A stretch of DNA of 64,000 bases, taken from CAVXXB01 sp963765585 (lineage in GTDB: Bacteria > Calditrichota > Calditrichia > JAJRVZ01). The translations under genes and the position numbers were made by a program. Shown here piece after piece: positions 54,109 to 62,911 of the stretch. Below the pieces are notes generated by a model, which was given only the letters and a program-made list of their open reading frames with translations, had not been told where the DNA came from and ran no database searches. Numbering within the stretch: the stretch's first letter is position 1; every line of letters starts with the position of its first letter. The DNA is taken from NCBI GenBank assembly GCA_963765585.1, contig CAVXXB010000012.1:186001-250000 (forward strand), given 5' to 3'.

Positions 54109-54133
54109 CGCTGCGCGAATATAATGATCCTGC

Positions 54134-54430
54134 TTAATTAAACACTGCCTCAAAGCACATCCCTTTTTCATCCGGTCCGATGGGTACAAGAAACAGATCA
54201 ACCTCACCAATTTTATCGTGCGACATGGGATATATGCCTTGTGTTAATTCAAGATCGCGCGGACCCCGGAATACAAGCGAAAATGACTGCCGACCATTTC
54301 TTTCTTCCAGCTGTTTGTTAATTGTAACTTCTGTCAGCTGTACCATGAGCGTGGTATTGGTATCTAATTGAATTTGAAATTCCTGATTCAGGTGAGGTGA
54401 AAAATCATCAGCGGTTAGATTTTCGAGCAT
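54134..54430 (-). CDS. DUF6916-like small protein of the tail-collar cluster
   Basis: A 98-residue protein with start at 54430 (MLENLTADDFSPHLNQEFQI; GGAG 6 bases upstream). The beta-rich sequence (QLDTNTTLMVQLTEVT; RQSFSLVFRGPRDLELTQGI; VDLFLVPIGPDEKGMCFEAV) resembles the DUF6916 family, which I know as a frequent neighbour of tail-collar genes. Function unknown. It lies downstream of the acetyltransferase gene on the same strand but separated by 267 bases of repeats. Confidence 0.7.
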   Translation of the reverse strand: MLENLTADDFSPHLNQEFQIQLDTNTTLMVQLTEVTINKQLEERNGRQSFSLVFRGPRDLELTQGIYPMSHDKIGEVDLFLVPIGPDEKGMCFEAVFN

Positions 54431-54454
54431 CGCTTCTCCATTTTTTTCAAGATA

Positions 54455-54640
54455 CAAGATACAAGATGCAGGATACAGGATGCAGGATACAAGTTAGGAA
54501 TTAGAGATTAGAAATTAACAATTCTGCTCTAATTTTGACTTCTAAATTCTTATCGCCACTTGCCAACAGCCAATTACCAGTTACCAATTGCCTGTCGCCC
54601 ATTGCCAATTGTCAATCGCCAACAGCCAACTGCCACTCCA
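54455..54640. repeat. Dense cluster of word-like repeats
   Basis: Tandem ACAAGATACAAGATGCAGGA words (54455-54496), ATTAGAGATTAGAAATTA (54503-54520), then GCCAACAGCCAATTACCAGT, TACCAATTGCCTG and similar permutations of CCAATTACC/CCAACAGCC up to 54640. Many short stretches are mutually complementary. No gene is visible. Confidence 0.55.
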
Positions 54641-54697
54641 GTGCCGAGTACCGAGTCATTCTTTGTAATATGATCTTATATTAGAGCAATATTAAGA

Positions 54698-55171
54698 CTA
54701 TTCAGGCAATTTTTCCATTAAAAAATACACTCCGGTGTCCCCGATTTGAGTGAATCCAAGACGCTGGTATAGACGAAGTGCCGGATTATATTTTTCCACA
54801 TGGATACGCAGGGGTTTTTTATCGTTTGCCGCACGGGTTATAATGTCTGAGAGCAGAGATGATCCGATTCCGCGGTTGCGGTATTCGGGCATGATAGCGA
54901 TGTCAATCAGGCGTATTTCATCTTCCCGGTGATCGATGTACAACCGACCGATTGGTGTGTCTTCAATCTGGATTATTTGAAATATGGCATTTGAGAATTG
55001 TTCGGTGTAAAATTGATGCTGGGCAACAAATTGCTGTCTTAGGAAGTTTTCCTTTTCAAAATCACTCCAGTTGGTTTGAGCGACTTCATCTTCCCTTGTA
55101 CTTGCATAGAGTGTATAAAGGAATGATTGATCATCATCATTTATTGGGCGGAATACAATTTTATTATGCAT
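54698..55171 (-). CDS. GNAT family N-acetyltransferase
   Basis: A 157-residue GNAT enzyme. Strand-helix order is typical: VFRPINDDDQSFLYTLYAST, then TPIGRLYIDHREDEIRLIDI, the acetyl-CoA loop IMPEYRNRGIGSSLLSDIIT (motif A, R-x-x-G-I/A-G) and motif B VEKYNPALRLYQRLGFTQIG. It would acetylate a small molecule or a protein amine. It begins 29 bases after the third tail-collar gene and is probably co-transcribed with the three collar genes. Confidence 0.92.
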   Translation of the reverse strand: MHNKIVFRPINDDDQSFLYTLYASTREDEVAQTNWSDFEKENFLRQQFVAQHQFYTEQFSNAIFQIIQIEDTPIGRLYIDHREDEIRLIDIAIMPEYRNRGIGSSLLSDIITRAANDKKPLRIHVEKYNPALRLYQRLGFTQIGDTGVYFLMEKLPE

Positions 55172-55200
55172 TTAGCATGACTAAGAAAAAAATCAATATT

Positions 55201-55701
55201 TTAATTCCGGGAAGGAAACAGGCCCTGCAATGCGATGACGAAATTTATCACCAGATATGGTTGCATATTATTATGTGCCTGGCTTACACCATGCGTGTCA
55301 ATACTATTTATATTCATGGATGAATTTGGAGATCGCGTTCCGTAATTAGTCCCATCAGAATTTGCTGCCCATATATTTCCACGGGGAGATTCCTGTGATG
55401 CATCCGCATTGCTGGCAGACAACTGATGCTGGTGAGCCGGCATTTCATCTATTGCCAGGGTGTGATTTTCTTCTCCGCTTTTTATACCAAGACGGTTTAT
55501 TCCCGCATGAATAGGGGTTCGGCCTCTCAAGTCGGGCAGTGCGAATGTAACCCGACCATCGCCGCCATAGGTTGTTCCCAACAGCGAGTAAAGAGATTGA
55601 TTCTGATTAATGGGTAACATCTGCCCGTCACACAACGCATATCCGCGCGGCGCAAAATTAAAACCGACTATCTTTATTTCAGCTAAAAAAGGTTCGCTCA
55701 T
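55201..55701 (-). CDS. Tail-collar (microcystin-dependent-protein-like) protein 3
   Basis: A 166-residue protein. N-terminal tail-collar domain (FLAEIKIVGFNFAPRGYALC, DGQMLPINQNQSLYSLLGT, YGGDGRVTFALPDLRGRTPI) and the C-terminal conserved segment SQAHNNMQPYLVINFVIALQ. Known phage short-tail-fibre collars and bacterial MdpB-type proteins share this domain. AGGAG precedes the start. It is third of three tandem paralogues and the most diverged of them, missing a short loop. Confidence 0.92.
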   Translation of the reverse strand: MSEPFLAEIKIVGFNFAPRGYALCDGQMLPINQNQSLYSLLGTTYGGDGRVTFALPDLRGRTPIHAGINRLGIKSGEENHTLAIDEMPAHQHQLSASNADASQESPRGNIWAANSDGTNYGTRSPNSSMNINSIDTHGVSQAHNNMQPYLVINFVIALQGLFPSRN

Positions 55702-55732
55702 TTATTATCTCCTGTTCTGATTATGAAATATA

Positions 55733-56254
55733 TCAGTTTCTGGATGGATACATACCAACAAGGGCGATTATAAAATTTAAGGCCAGAAAGGGCTGCATAT
55801 TGTTATGCGCCTGGCCACCGCCAACCGATTCAATCGTCTGAGATCCTAATGTTACATTTGCATCTGAAGCCGGCCGATACAGGTTGTTCCCAATATTTCT
55901 GCCCCAGGCATTTTGCGCCGGAACAGATTCTCTATTATTATCATTGCTAATTCGGACCTGATGTGTATGCGATGGTATCTGAGCCTGGTTAAGAGTTTCA
56001 CTTGCTGAACCACCCACATACCCTAATCTGCGTTGAGTTAAACCGGGTCCGTTGCCCGCATGCAGCGGGGCACGGTCCTGAAGATTAGGCAACGCACAGG
56101 TCGTTCTTCCATCACCGCCATAGGTGGTTCCTATCAGTGAAAACAGGGCTGTATTTTGTGCAATGGGTAACAATTGCCCGTTACAAAACGCATAACCCCG
56201 AGGAGCAAAATTTCCAGCAAATATTTTTATTTCTGCGATAAAAGGTTCACTCAT
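55733..56254 (-). CDS. Tail-collar (microcystin-dependent-protein-like) protein 2
   Basis: A 173-residue paralogue: IFAGNFAPRGYAFCNGQLLP, YGGDGRTTCALPNLQDRAPL, GPGLTQRRLGYVGGSASETL, HTHQVRISNDN and GQAHNNMQPFLALNFIIALV. No phage structural genes accompany it. It is 11 bases downstream of copy 1 and has its own AGAGGAA ribosome site. Confidence 0.93.
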   Translation of the reverse strand: MSEPFIAEIKIFAGNFAPRGYAFCNGQLLPIAQNTALFSLIGTTYGGDGRTTCALPNLQDRAPLHAGNGPGLTQRRLGYVGGSASETLNQAQIPSHTHQVRISNDNNRESVPAQNAWGRNIGNNLYRPASDANVTLGSQTIESVGGGQAHNNMQPFLALNFIIALVGMYPSRN

Positions 56255-56265
56255 AATAGTTTCCT

Positions 56266-56787
56266 CTATTGTCTTGAAGGATAAATACCAAACAAAGCAA
56301 TAATAAAATTAATACATAAATTGGGCATCATATTATTATGGGCCTGACTACCGCCGACAGAAGAAAGGGCGTTAGATTCCATGTCTGTATCCGGGTTGAC
56401 ATTGGTGTATGCCAGAGGTGTACCGCTACTGGCTGCAAAATGCCGGTTTTCCGGATTACCGCTATCACCGGGTATATCCAATACCTGCACCTGATGCGTG
56501 TGTCCTGGGAGCTGGTTATTGGTCAGGTTATGTGTTTCTGATCCACTCTTTTCGCCTAATCTGCGTGGGGTAAGTCCCGGACCGGTTCCCGCATGCACCG
56601 GAATGCGACCCCGCATATCGGGCAGACCAAAGGTAGTTCGGCCGTCGCCTCCATATATTGTACCCAGCAGCGAAAACAATGCATCATTTTGAGAAACCGC
56701 AAGTAATTGCCCGTCACATAATGCCCAGCCACGCGGCGCAAAATTTCCGGCAAACATTCTAATTTCACCAACAAACGGTTCAGACAT
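56266..56787 (-). CDS. Tail-collar (microcystin-dependent-protein-like) protein 1
   Basis: A 173-residue first gene of the minus-strand cluster: FVGEIRMFAGNFAPRGWALC, DGQLLAVSQNDALFSLLGTI, YGGDGRTTFGLPDMRGRIPV, GPGLTPRRLGEKSGSETHNL and HTHQVQVLDIPG. AGGAGG lies 5 bases before the start. A 247-base AT-rich divergent promoter region separates it from the binding-protein gene at 57035. Confidence 0.93.
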   Translation of the reverse strand: MSEPFVGEIRMFAGNFAPRGWALCDGQLLAVSQNDALFSLLGTIYGGDGRTTFGLPDMRGRIPVHAGTGPGLTPRRLGEKSGSETHNLTNNQLPGHTHQVQVLDIPGDSGNPENRHFAASSGTPLAYTNVNPDTDMESNALSSVGGSQAHNNMMPNLCINFIIALFGIYPSRQ

Positions 56788-57034
56788 TACAACCTCCTGA
56801 TATGAACACTCTCCCTAAAACATAAGAAAAGCTTTTCTATTTCATTGTGAGCAAGAACACAAATTTACATTGTTGAATTGTATATTATTATTAAAGAAAA
56901 CGCAAAGTTTTACCTAAAGATTACAATTAATAATTTTATTGTCAAGCATAAAAAATAATTAATTTCCTTGCAATTTATCTGTTTGATGCAGAGTTTTAGT
57001 AAAAAGTGGTCGTATTTTCCAAAATGGAGGCTTT

Positions 57035-58318
57035 ATGGCAGGTAATCGTAAAAACGGAACCGTTGTATCCAGACGAAAATTTTTAGGTACAGCTGGTCTG
57101 GCATTGGGTGCATCCACACTGACTCCTGTTTTTCCGGCCATTGATTCGGCAATAAAATTTGGCAATCGGTTAATTTCCGGAAATACAATAAATGTGGGTG
57201 TGTTGCTTCCTGCTTCAAATATTTATCCTGACATGGCCGATAATTTTTATTCCGGCTTAAATTTATTCTTCTCAAAAGAACAGGATAAGACATCTGAATA
57301 TACTGTAAATCTCAAGCAGGAGTCGATGACATTTGGCCCTTCCTCCGTATTCAAAAAATCTCAAAAATTAATAAATGAAGATCGTGTTGATATATTAACG
57401 GGAATTATCCCTGAATCTATTTCACCGGATCTGAGAACTTTACTGGAAGATAGTGATAAGTTCATGGTTGCCAATCACACCGGTGCAAACAGGATTGATC
57501 CGCGTGATCAAAGTACGCATATCGTTCACAATTCACTCAATCTCTGGCAGGCGAATTATACACTGGGGAAATGGGCTGCGAAAAATATCGGTAAAAAGGC
57601 AACCGTAGTATCTTCTTTTTATGAGAGCGGATATGATGCTTTGTATGCCTTTAACCATGGATTTGAATCCGAGGGTGGTATAATAATCGATACGAAGATC
57701 ACCAACCTGCCCGCAGAAATGAATACCGCGAACAATGTGATTAGTGAAATTTCCAAGCAGGCAACCGATCTGGTTTTTGCTTCTTTTTCCGGTACCGAGG
57801 CACAGAATTTTCTCAGCGATTACGCTGGCTCCGATTTAAACGGCCGGATCCCCTTGCTGGGCTCCGGATTTCTGGTAGATGGCTCAAATTCAACCAATGG
57901 CAAAGCTATCAAATCCGGTGTCAAAACCTGTCTGTCGTGGTCACCCGGTTTTAATAACACCATATTTCAATCTGAGTATAAGAAAATGACCGGAAAAAAT
58001 CCTGATGCATTTGCAGTGCTAGGATATGAATCGGCGGCATTAATATCGCAGGTTATTACAAAATCTAACGGAAGTTTAAATAATCGGAATATGGTGCAAC
58101 AGATCTTTTCACACAATCAAATTTCCGGACCTCGTGGCAATCTCACATTGAATAAACACAGCCATAGCTATGAAAGTCCGCTCTATCTGAATGAGTTCCG
58201 GACAAATGACCGTCATTTAACAAATGTGATAGTGTCCGAATTTGACAATGTAAAGAATAATGCGGTTCAATTCGATGAACTAAGATCCGGATGGTTGAAT
58301 CCTTATTTATGTGCATAA
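57035..58318 (+). CDS. Tat-exported periplasmic binding protein (Peripla_BP_6, branched-chain amino acid type)
   Basis: A 427-residue protein. Twin-arginine signal SRRKFLGTAGLALGASTLTP. The mature part follows the type-I binding fold: INVGVLLPASNIYPDMADNF, VDILTGIIPESISPDLRTLL, HIVHNSLNLWQANYTLGKWA, KATVVSSFYESGYDALYAFN and FAVLGYESAALISQVITKSN. Family members bind amino acids or amides for ABC import or sensing. No permease is present here; it is divergent from the three tail-collar genes and 41 bases upstream of a large secreted protein gene. GGAGG sets the start. Confidence 0.9.
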   Translation: MAGNRKNGTVVSRRKFLGTAGLALGASTLTPVFPAIDSAIKFGNRLISGNTINVGVLLPASNIYPDMADNFYSGLNLFFSKEQDKTSEYTVNLKQESMTFGPSSVFKKSQKLINEDRVDILTGIIPESISPDLRTLLEDSDKFMVANHTGANRIDPRDQSTHIVHNSLNLWQANYTLGKWAAKNIGKKATVVSSFYESGYDALYAFNHGFESEGGIIIDTKITNLPAEMNTANNVISEISKQATDLVFASFSGTEAQNFLSDYAGSDLNGRIPLLGSGFLVDGSNSTNGKAIKSGVKTCLSWSPGFNNTIFQSEYKKMTGKNPDAFAVLGYESAALISQVITKSNGSLNNRNMVQQIFSHNQISGPRGNLTLNKHSHSYESPLYLNEFRTNDRHLTNVIVSEFDNVKNNAVQFDELRSGWLNPYLCA

Positions 58319-58359
58319 ACTGAAAATATCGCAATAATCGTCCATTCTTTGGAGGGACT

Positions 58360-59736
58360 ATGATCGCCCGACATACATATTGTAAACGCTTTAAACAAAA
58401 TATTGGCATTCCACTACTTTTCGTCATCGGATTCCTTAGCTTTTCATTTTCACCACTTGAAGAAGAGGGAACCGGGGGCAGGAAAAAGCTACAAAATTCT
58501 GATCAGATTCAACCGGTACAATCATCGGCAATTGAACAGGATCAGAATTTAGTACCAATGTTTGTTGTTGATCCAGGAGCTATTGATCTGAATCAAAGTC
58601 CGCTGATTCGTCTTCCGGACCCGGCTTTTGTCATGCCGAATGCTGCGGATTTTCGAATCAGTGAGTCCGGCGAATTGGGCGTGGCCGGATTTAATCAGGC
58701 GCAAAGTCCAGTCGTGGCTTATAATATGACTAATCGGCATTATTTGGTTGTATGGCATGGTGATGACGATCCCGGCAGTAAAGATGAAATATATGGCCGG
58801 CTGATTGATGCCGGTAATAATCAAATACTTGGCAGCAGCGATTTCAGAATTGCGGAATTTTCTGGGGATGACGATTTTGATTTACGTAATCCGGATGTAG
58901 TATATAATTCTGTATTGAATGAATACCTGGTTGTATGGCAAGGAGTTCATCAAAGTAGGCTCACCACTAACACAGGAACACCGGCTGAAGAAATTTTCGG
59001 CCGCCGGGTTGCGGCAGATGGTACACTGTTAAATCCGGATGGAACACCAGGTGATTCCCTGACAGGAATACTACAAATCAGTATTATGGGTACAGACGAT
59101 GAGAATGGATATTATAACGGATTATATCCTGCCGTAGAATTCAATAGCGCTGATAATGGCTATCTGGTTGTCTGGCAAGGGACGGATGATGGTGCAGGTA
59201 CGCATGTATCTGAATATGAAATTTTTGGACAATTGTTAAAATTTACCGGGAATACTCTGGCGACGTCAGGTGACAATTTCCAGATCAGTGATGTGGCAGG
59301 TGATAATTATACCAGTACAAATGATGCCAACAAACCTGATATTGTGTTTAATGCAACTGAAAGCGAGTATTTTGTAGTCTGGGAGGGCGAAGAAGGAAAT
59401 GCGGGAGAACCGGAAATTTACGGACAACGCCTTAATGGCGATGGCGTTCTTATTGACCTTCCGGCTCATAATTTTCGAATCAGCAATACACCGGCACCAG
59501 GAAATGAAGCCCGTGATGCCAGTGTCGCCTGGAATTTTACAGATAATCAATACATGGTTGCCTGGTGTGGTGAGGGCAGTGGTGTTACAAACGAATTTGA
59601 TGTATTTGGAAAAATTCTGAACAGCGATGGAACCGCACCGGCTACCGGTGATGAGTTCCGGGTAAGTGATATGGGACCGGATGGATCAAACCTCTATCGT
59701 GCATTCAGACCCCGTGTGGCTTACAGACTCGTTTGA
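58360..59736 (+). CDS. Large secreted protein, N-terminal propeller part (frameshifted)
   Basis: Start with GGAGGG 4 bases upstream. Signal-like segment IGIPLLFVIGFLSFSFSPLE. From about residue 95, blades of about 60 residues share the core SPVVAYNMTNRHYLVVWHGD / DVVYNSVLNEYLVVWQG / AVEFNSADNGYLVVWQGTDD / VFNATESEYFVVWEGEEGN with E-I-[YF]-G-[QR]. It is likely a beta-propeller. After FRPRVAY near 59725 one extra base shifts the frame; coding continues as DSFDNEYMVIWSGDDN in the next fragment. Confidence 0.88.
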   Translation: MIARHTYCKRFKQNIGIPLLFVIGFLSFSFSPLEEEGTGGRKKLQNSDQIQPVQSSAIEQDQNLVPMFVVDPGAIDLNQSPLIRLPDPAFVMPNAADFRISESGELGVAGFNQAQSPVVAYNMTNRHYLVVWHGDDDPGSKDEIYGRLIDAGNNQILGSSDFRIAEFSGDDDFDLRNPDVVYNSVLNEYLVVWQGVHQSRLTTNTGTPAEEIFGRRVAADGTLLNPDGTPGDSLTGILQISIMGTDDENGYYNGLYPAVEFNSADNGYLVVWQGTDDGAGTHVSEYEIFGQLLKFTGNTLATSGDNFQISDVAGDNYTSTNDANKPDIVFNATESEYFVVWEGEEGNAGEPEIYGQRLNGDGVLIDLPAHNFRISNTPAPGNEARDASVAWNFTDNQYMVAWCGEGSGVTNEFDVFGKILNSDGTAPATGDEFRVSDMGPDGSNLYRAFRPRVAYRLV

Positions 59737-60475
59737 TAATGAATATATGGTCATATGGTCCGGTGATGACAATACCATGCCATTGGTAAATAATGAATAT
59801 GAAATATTTGGTCAACGTATTACCACCGCTGGCAATGAAATCGGAGATAATGACTTCCGTATCAGCGATATGGGGCCCGATGGGTATTATTATTATGGTG
59901 CACACACTCCGGCATTGACATATACAGATCAGGCATTAAATACATATCTCACCGTTTGGTCTGGTGATGATAATACAGAAACTGTGGATGACGAACTGGA
60001 AATATTTGGCCGCTTACTTAGTCCGGTCGCTGATCTTTCGGTTACAATTACAGACGGTGTAACCAGTATAATCGCCGGATCAGAACTCACTTATACTATA
60101 ACCGTCAGCAACAACGGTCCGGATGATGCGGTGAATGCGATTGTCAGCGATATTTTTCAGCCCGAGTTACTCAATGTCACCTGGACTGCCACCGGAACTG
60201 GTGGTGCTACCGGATTTGAGCCGGCTGGAGCAGGTGTGATTGCGGATTCCGGAATTGGATTACCACTCGGTGCCATGGTGACGTACACTGTCACTGCCAG
60301 GGTGGATTCCAGTCTTGATCAGGGTACCGTGTTATCAAATACAGTTCAGGTTTTCGATGTGCTTACCATTGATCCTGATCTCACAAATAATATGCCACGG
60401 ATAATGATACGGAAGTCATTCGTGTCGCAGATCTGGCTATATCCAAAACAGATAATACCAGTCTTGTGTTGGTAG
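59666..60475 (+). CDS. Large secreted protein, middle part with DUF11 domain (frameshifted)
   Basis: Real coding starts near 59726. Two more propeller blades (DNEYMVIWSGDDNTMPLVNN; ALNTYLTVWSGDDN) lead to a DUF11 domain (DLSVTITDGVTSIIAGSELT, YTITVSNNGPDDAVNAIVSD). After DPDLTNN near 60390 one base is missing; the joined reading is ATDNDTEVIRVADLAISKTD. The tail after that point in this frame (MPRIMIRKSFVSQI) is nonsense. Confidence 0.85.
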   Translation: MIWDRMDQTSIVHSDPVWLTDSFDNEYMVIWSGDDNTMPLVNNEYEIFGQRITTAGNEIGDNDFRISDMGPDGYYYYGAHTPALTYTDQALNTYLTVWSGDDNTETVDDELEIFGRLLSPVADLSVTITDGVTSIIAGSELTYTITVSNNGPDDAVNAIVSDIFQPELLNVTWTATGTGGATGFEPAGAGVIADSGIGLPLGAMVTYTVTARVDSSLDQGTVLSNTVQVFDVLTIDPDLTNNMPRIMIRKSFVSQIWLYPKQIIPVLCW

Positions 60476-61713
60476 GCGATACTTTGGTTTATACCATTAC
60501 TGTATCAAATCTGGGACCTGTCACGGCACGGAATACAACCGTAGTGGATAGTTTTCCAGCTGAAATTGCTGCAGTCGAATGGACGGCGAGTGGAACTGGT
60601 GGTGCAGCCGGATTTGATCCTGCCGGGACCGGTCATATTATCGATTCGCTTATATTTTTGCCAAATGGCGCCTCAATTACTTATACGGCTTGGGCTGCCA
60701 TTGATCCGGCTACGCCAAATAATACCATGTTAAGCAATACTGCTATGGTTATGGATAGTGTGGCATCGGATCCCGACATGGCCAATAATTCCGCCACCGA
60801 CGACAATACTATGGTCATAACCGATAATCAGCCACCAATTATAACTCTGGCACCATCAAAATGCTTGTGGCCGCCGAATCACAAATATGTGGACAACCCG
60901 ATTGATGGGTTTGTTTTGTCGGTATATGACAGTGTGGACGGACCCATTGCAATTTCCAAAGTAGTTATTGATTCCGTTACCAGTGATGAGCCGGAAAATG
61001 TTAAAGAAGACTGGGAAGATTGGTTTCAATTATTGCTGGATTGGTTCAGAAATCTTGACTGGGGTCATGATGATGAAGATGAGGCCGCAAAAATTGCACA
61101 AACTTATCTGACTGAAGACGGCACAGGTAACCAACTCAATTGCTTCTGGGGTGACGGTTATACTTTTAATGATATGGTGATCAGTGATGACTGTCGTTCG
61201 GTTAAACTTCGTGCGGAACGCATTGGCAGCGGCAATGGCCGTGTGTACAACATACATATATCGGTAAGCGATTCAGCCGGCAATGTGGCAGATACCATGT
61301 ATGCGGTAACAGTACCGAAGAGCAAAAAGAAACCGGCTGTGGATGATGGTCCTGTTTACACCGTTATCAGCGATTGCCATGAAGAGGAAGAAGCAAAGAT
61401 CGCATTGCAAAAAATTGCCGAAGCTGCAATTCCGGATCAGTATGCACTACTGCAGAACTATCCAAATCCGTTTAATCCGGAAACTGAAATACGTTTTCAG
61501 TTACCTGAGGCAGGCCTGGTTGAAATCAGGATTTATAATATGCTGGGTCAGCAAATACGAATGTTAACCAGCCAGAGTTATGAAGCAGGATACCATTCAC
61601 TGCGCTGGAATGGCCAGGATAGCCGTGGTGCCAATGTTGCCAGTGGTGTCTATATCTATGAATTACGCGCGGCATCATTCGTGGCACATAAGAAGATGGT
61701 ACTGACGAGATAG
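60466..61713 (+). CDS. Large secreted protein, C-terminal part with DUF11, Cys-containing domain and sorting tail (frameshifted)
   Basis: The coding frame is open from about 60394. A second DUF11 unit (GDTLVYTITVSNLGPVTARN) is followed by a HYR/Ig-like domain with CLWPPNHKYVDNPIDGFVLS, an acidic patch (WGHDDEDEAAK), and NCFWGDGYTFNDMVISDDCR, possibly a disulfide. The sorting tail is YPNPFNPETEIRFQLPEAGL ending VAHKKMVLTR. The whole gene (58360-61713) would give about 1118 residues. It follows the Tat-exported binding-protein gene by 41 bases. Confidence 0.88.
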   Translation: MLVGDTLVYTITVSNLGPVTARNTTVVDSFPAEIAAVEWTASGTGGAAGFDPAGTGHIIDSLIFLPNGASITYTAWAAIDPATPNNTMLSNTAMVMDSVASDPDMANNSATDDNTMVITDNQPPIITLAPSKCLWPPNHKYVDNPIDGFVLSVYDSVDGPIAISKVVIDSVTSDEPENVKEDWEDWFQLLLDWFRNLDWGHDDEDEAAKIAQTYLTEDGTGNQLNCFWGDGYTFNDMVISDDCRSVKLRAERIGSGNGRVYNIHISVSDSAGNVADTMYAVTVPKSKKKPAVDDGPVYTVISDCHEEEEAKIALQKIAEAAIPDQYALLQNYPNPFNPETEIRFQLPEAGLVEIRIYNMLGQQIRMLTSQSYEAGYHSLRWNGQDSRGANVASGVYIYELRAASFVAHKKMVLTR

Positions 61714-61717
61714 TAAA

Positions 61718-61852
61718 AATAAATTAGAGATTAGAGATGAGAAATTAGAAATAAATTCCTAAACGATTAATATGCTTGACATAGGCAATAATAGTCAAAT
61801 CTCTAATTCTAACTTCTAACTCTAACTTAATCTCTAATCTCTTATCTATCAA
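61718..61852. repeat. Inverted repeat of ATTAGAGATGAGAAATTAG / CTCTAATTCTAACTTCTAA words
   Basis: The left arm TAGAGATTAGAGATGAGAAA begins just after the secreted-protein stop; the right arm (61799-61848) is TCTCTAATTCTAACTTCTAA and CTCTAATCTCTTATC. It lies between convergent genes and its right edge touches the protease stop. Confidence 0.6.
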
Positions 61853-62856
61853 GAGAGCAATTTCAGCTGCCATAAATCACTGTCGCTCTTTTGTATCAGA
61901 GGTGCGATTGCCAGTTTGCCGGTCTGGCCTATGCTCTTTTCGAGATATGTCAGCTCGGCAAATTTTTCTTTTATATCCTCTCCTACAGGAACCTCAAATC
62001 CACTTTCCTGCATCAGCAGAACCCCCTTGGCACAAACGGATAATTCTAAATAAATCTGCAGATAACAAATCATATCGGCCATAATTTCACCGGGAAATTG
62101 ATCCATTATCGTTTGCAAATACAAGCCGATGTTCGTCTCCGATAAAGTGCCGGATTTTATATACTCCAGAATCGTTACATCCGTATCCAAACCGACTTCC
62201 AGCCAGGTGCGTAAATGGCGTTCGCCACGCATAAAGACAAAACCAACAATTAACGGCAGCAGGATTAGTTGTCCCAGGGTCATAATAATTGGCCGGAAAA
62301 AGAAATGATTAAAAAATGAATGGATGACTATGGCAATAATAAATCCGTTGATTAGAATTTTTACATTTTCATACCCATGCCGGTCCAGCAAATTTTTTGA
62401 AATAATGGCCAGAATAGCGGTAGTTCCGCCATGCATTACTGCAGTTCCCAGACCACGGATAATCCATACGATTAATTTATGATGTTCCAATGAATGCAAA
62501 TAATAGACATTTTCGATAAAAGCAAAACCGGCCCCCAGTGCGAAACCGTAAATGGCAGCATCAATCATAAAGCCAACTTTGCGCTTGCGGAGCAGGTAAA
62601 AAATGTACAGCGCCTTGGCACTTTCTTCCACTACCGGTGCCACATATCTTACATAACTGACTTGCGCTATTGTGGATTCAGCCAGGATAAATATATTGAT
62701 CAGCATACTAACTACAGCCGCCACGCAGCCGATAAAGATTGTAAGCAATATATCGCGCCATTTGACCAGTTTAAAACTGTCAAATATGACCAGCATACTG
62801 AGAAAGATAAATACCGGTGCAATACTAACGGCTATTTCAATCAGAGTTGTGTACAT
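61849..62856 (-). CDS. PrsW-family intramembrane protease
   Basis: A 335-residue membrane protein with about seven helices in residues 1-215. Family motifs: E77-E78-x-x-K81 in APVVEESAKALYIF, FALGAGFAFIENVYYL (the FExxxY-like element), H142 in GTAVMHGGTTAILAI and a later His in IVIHSFFNHFFF. These supply the presumed zinc site of PrsW/Rce1-like proteases, which cleave anti-sigma factors or prenylated-protein-like substrates within the membrane. A soluble tail of about 120 residues follows. No anti-sigma factor is nearby. The start lacks a strong ribosome site. Confidence 0.88.
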   Translation of the reverse strand: MYTTLIEIAVSIAPVFIFLSMLVIFDSFKLVKWRDILLTIFIGCVAAVVSMLINIFILAESTIAQVSYVRYVAPVVEESAKALYIFYLLRKRKVGFMIDAAIYGFALGAGFAFIENVYYLHSLEHHKLIVWIIRGLGTAVMHGGTTAILAIISKNLLDRHGYENVKILINGFIIAIVIHSFFNHFFFRPIIMTLGQLILLPLIVGFVFMRGERHLRTWLEVGLDTDVTILEYIKSGTLSETNIGLYLQTIMDQFPGEIMADMICYLQIYLELSVCAKGVLLMQESGFEVPVGEDIKEKFAELTYLEKSIGQTGKLAIAPLIQKSDSDLWQLKLLS

Positions 62857-62911
62857 ATTTAATATCTATTTCTCGCAGGTTTGCATGTGGGGTACCAATA
62901 AAAATCCCAAA

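Noticed and set aside
55201..56787. Prophage tail module
   Set aside because: Only collar-domain proteins are present; no terminase, capsid, baseplate, integrase or lysis gene is nearby, and the neighbours are typical chromosomal genes.
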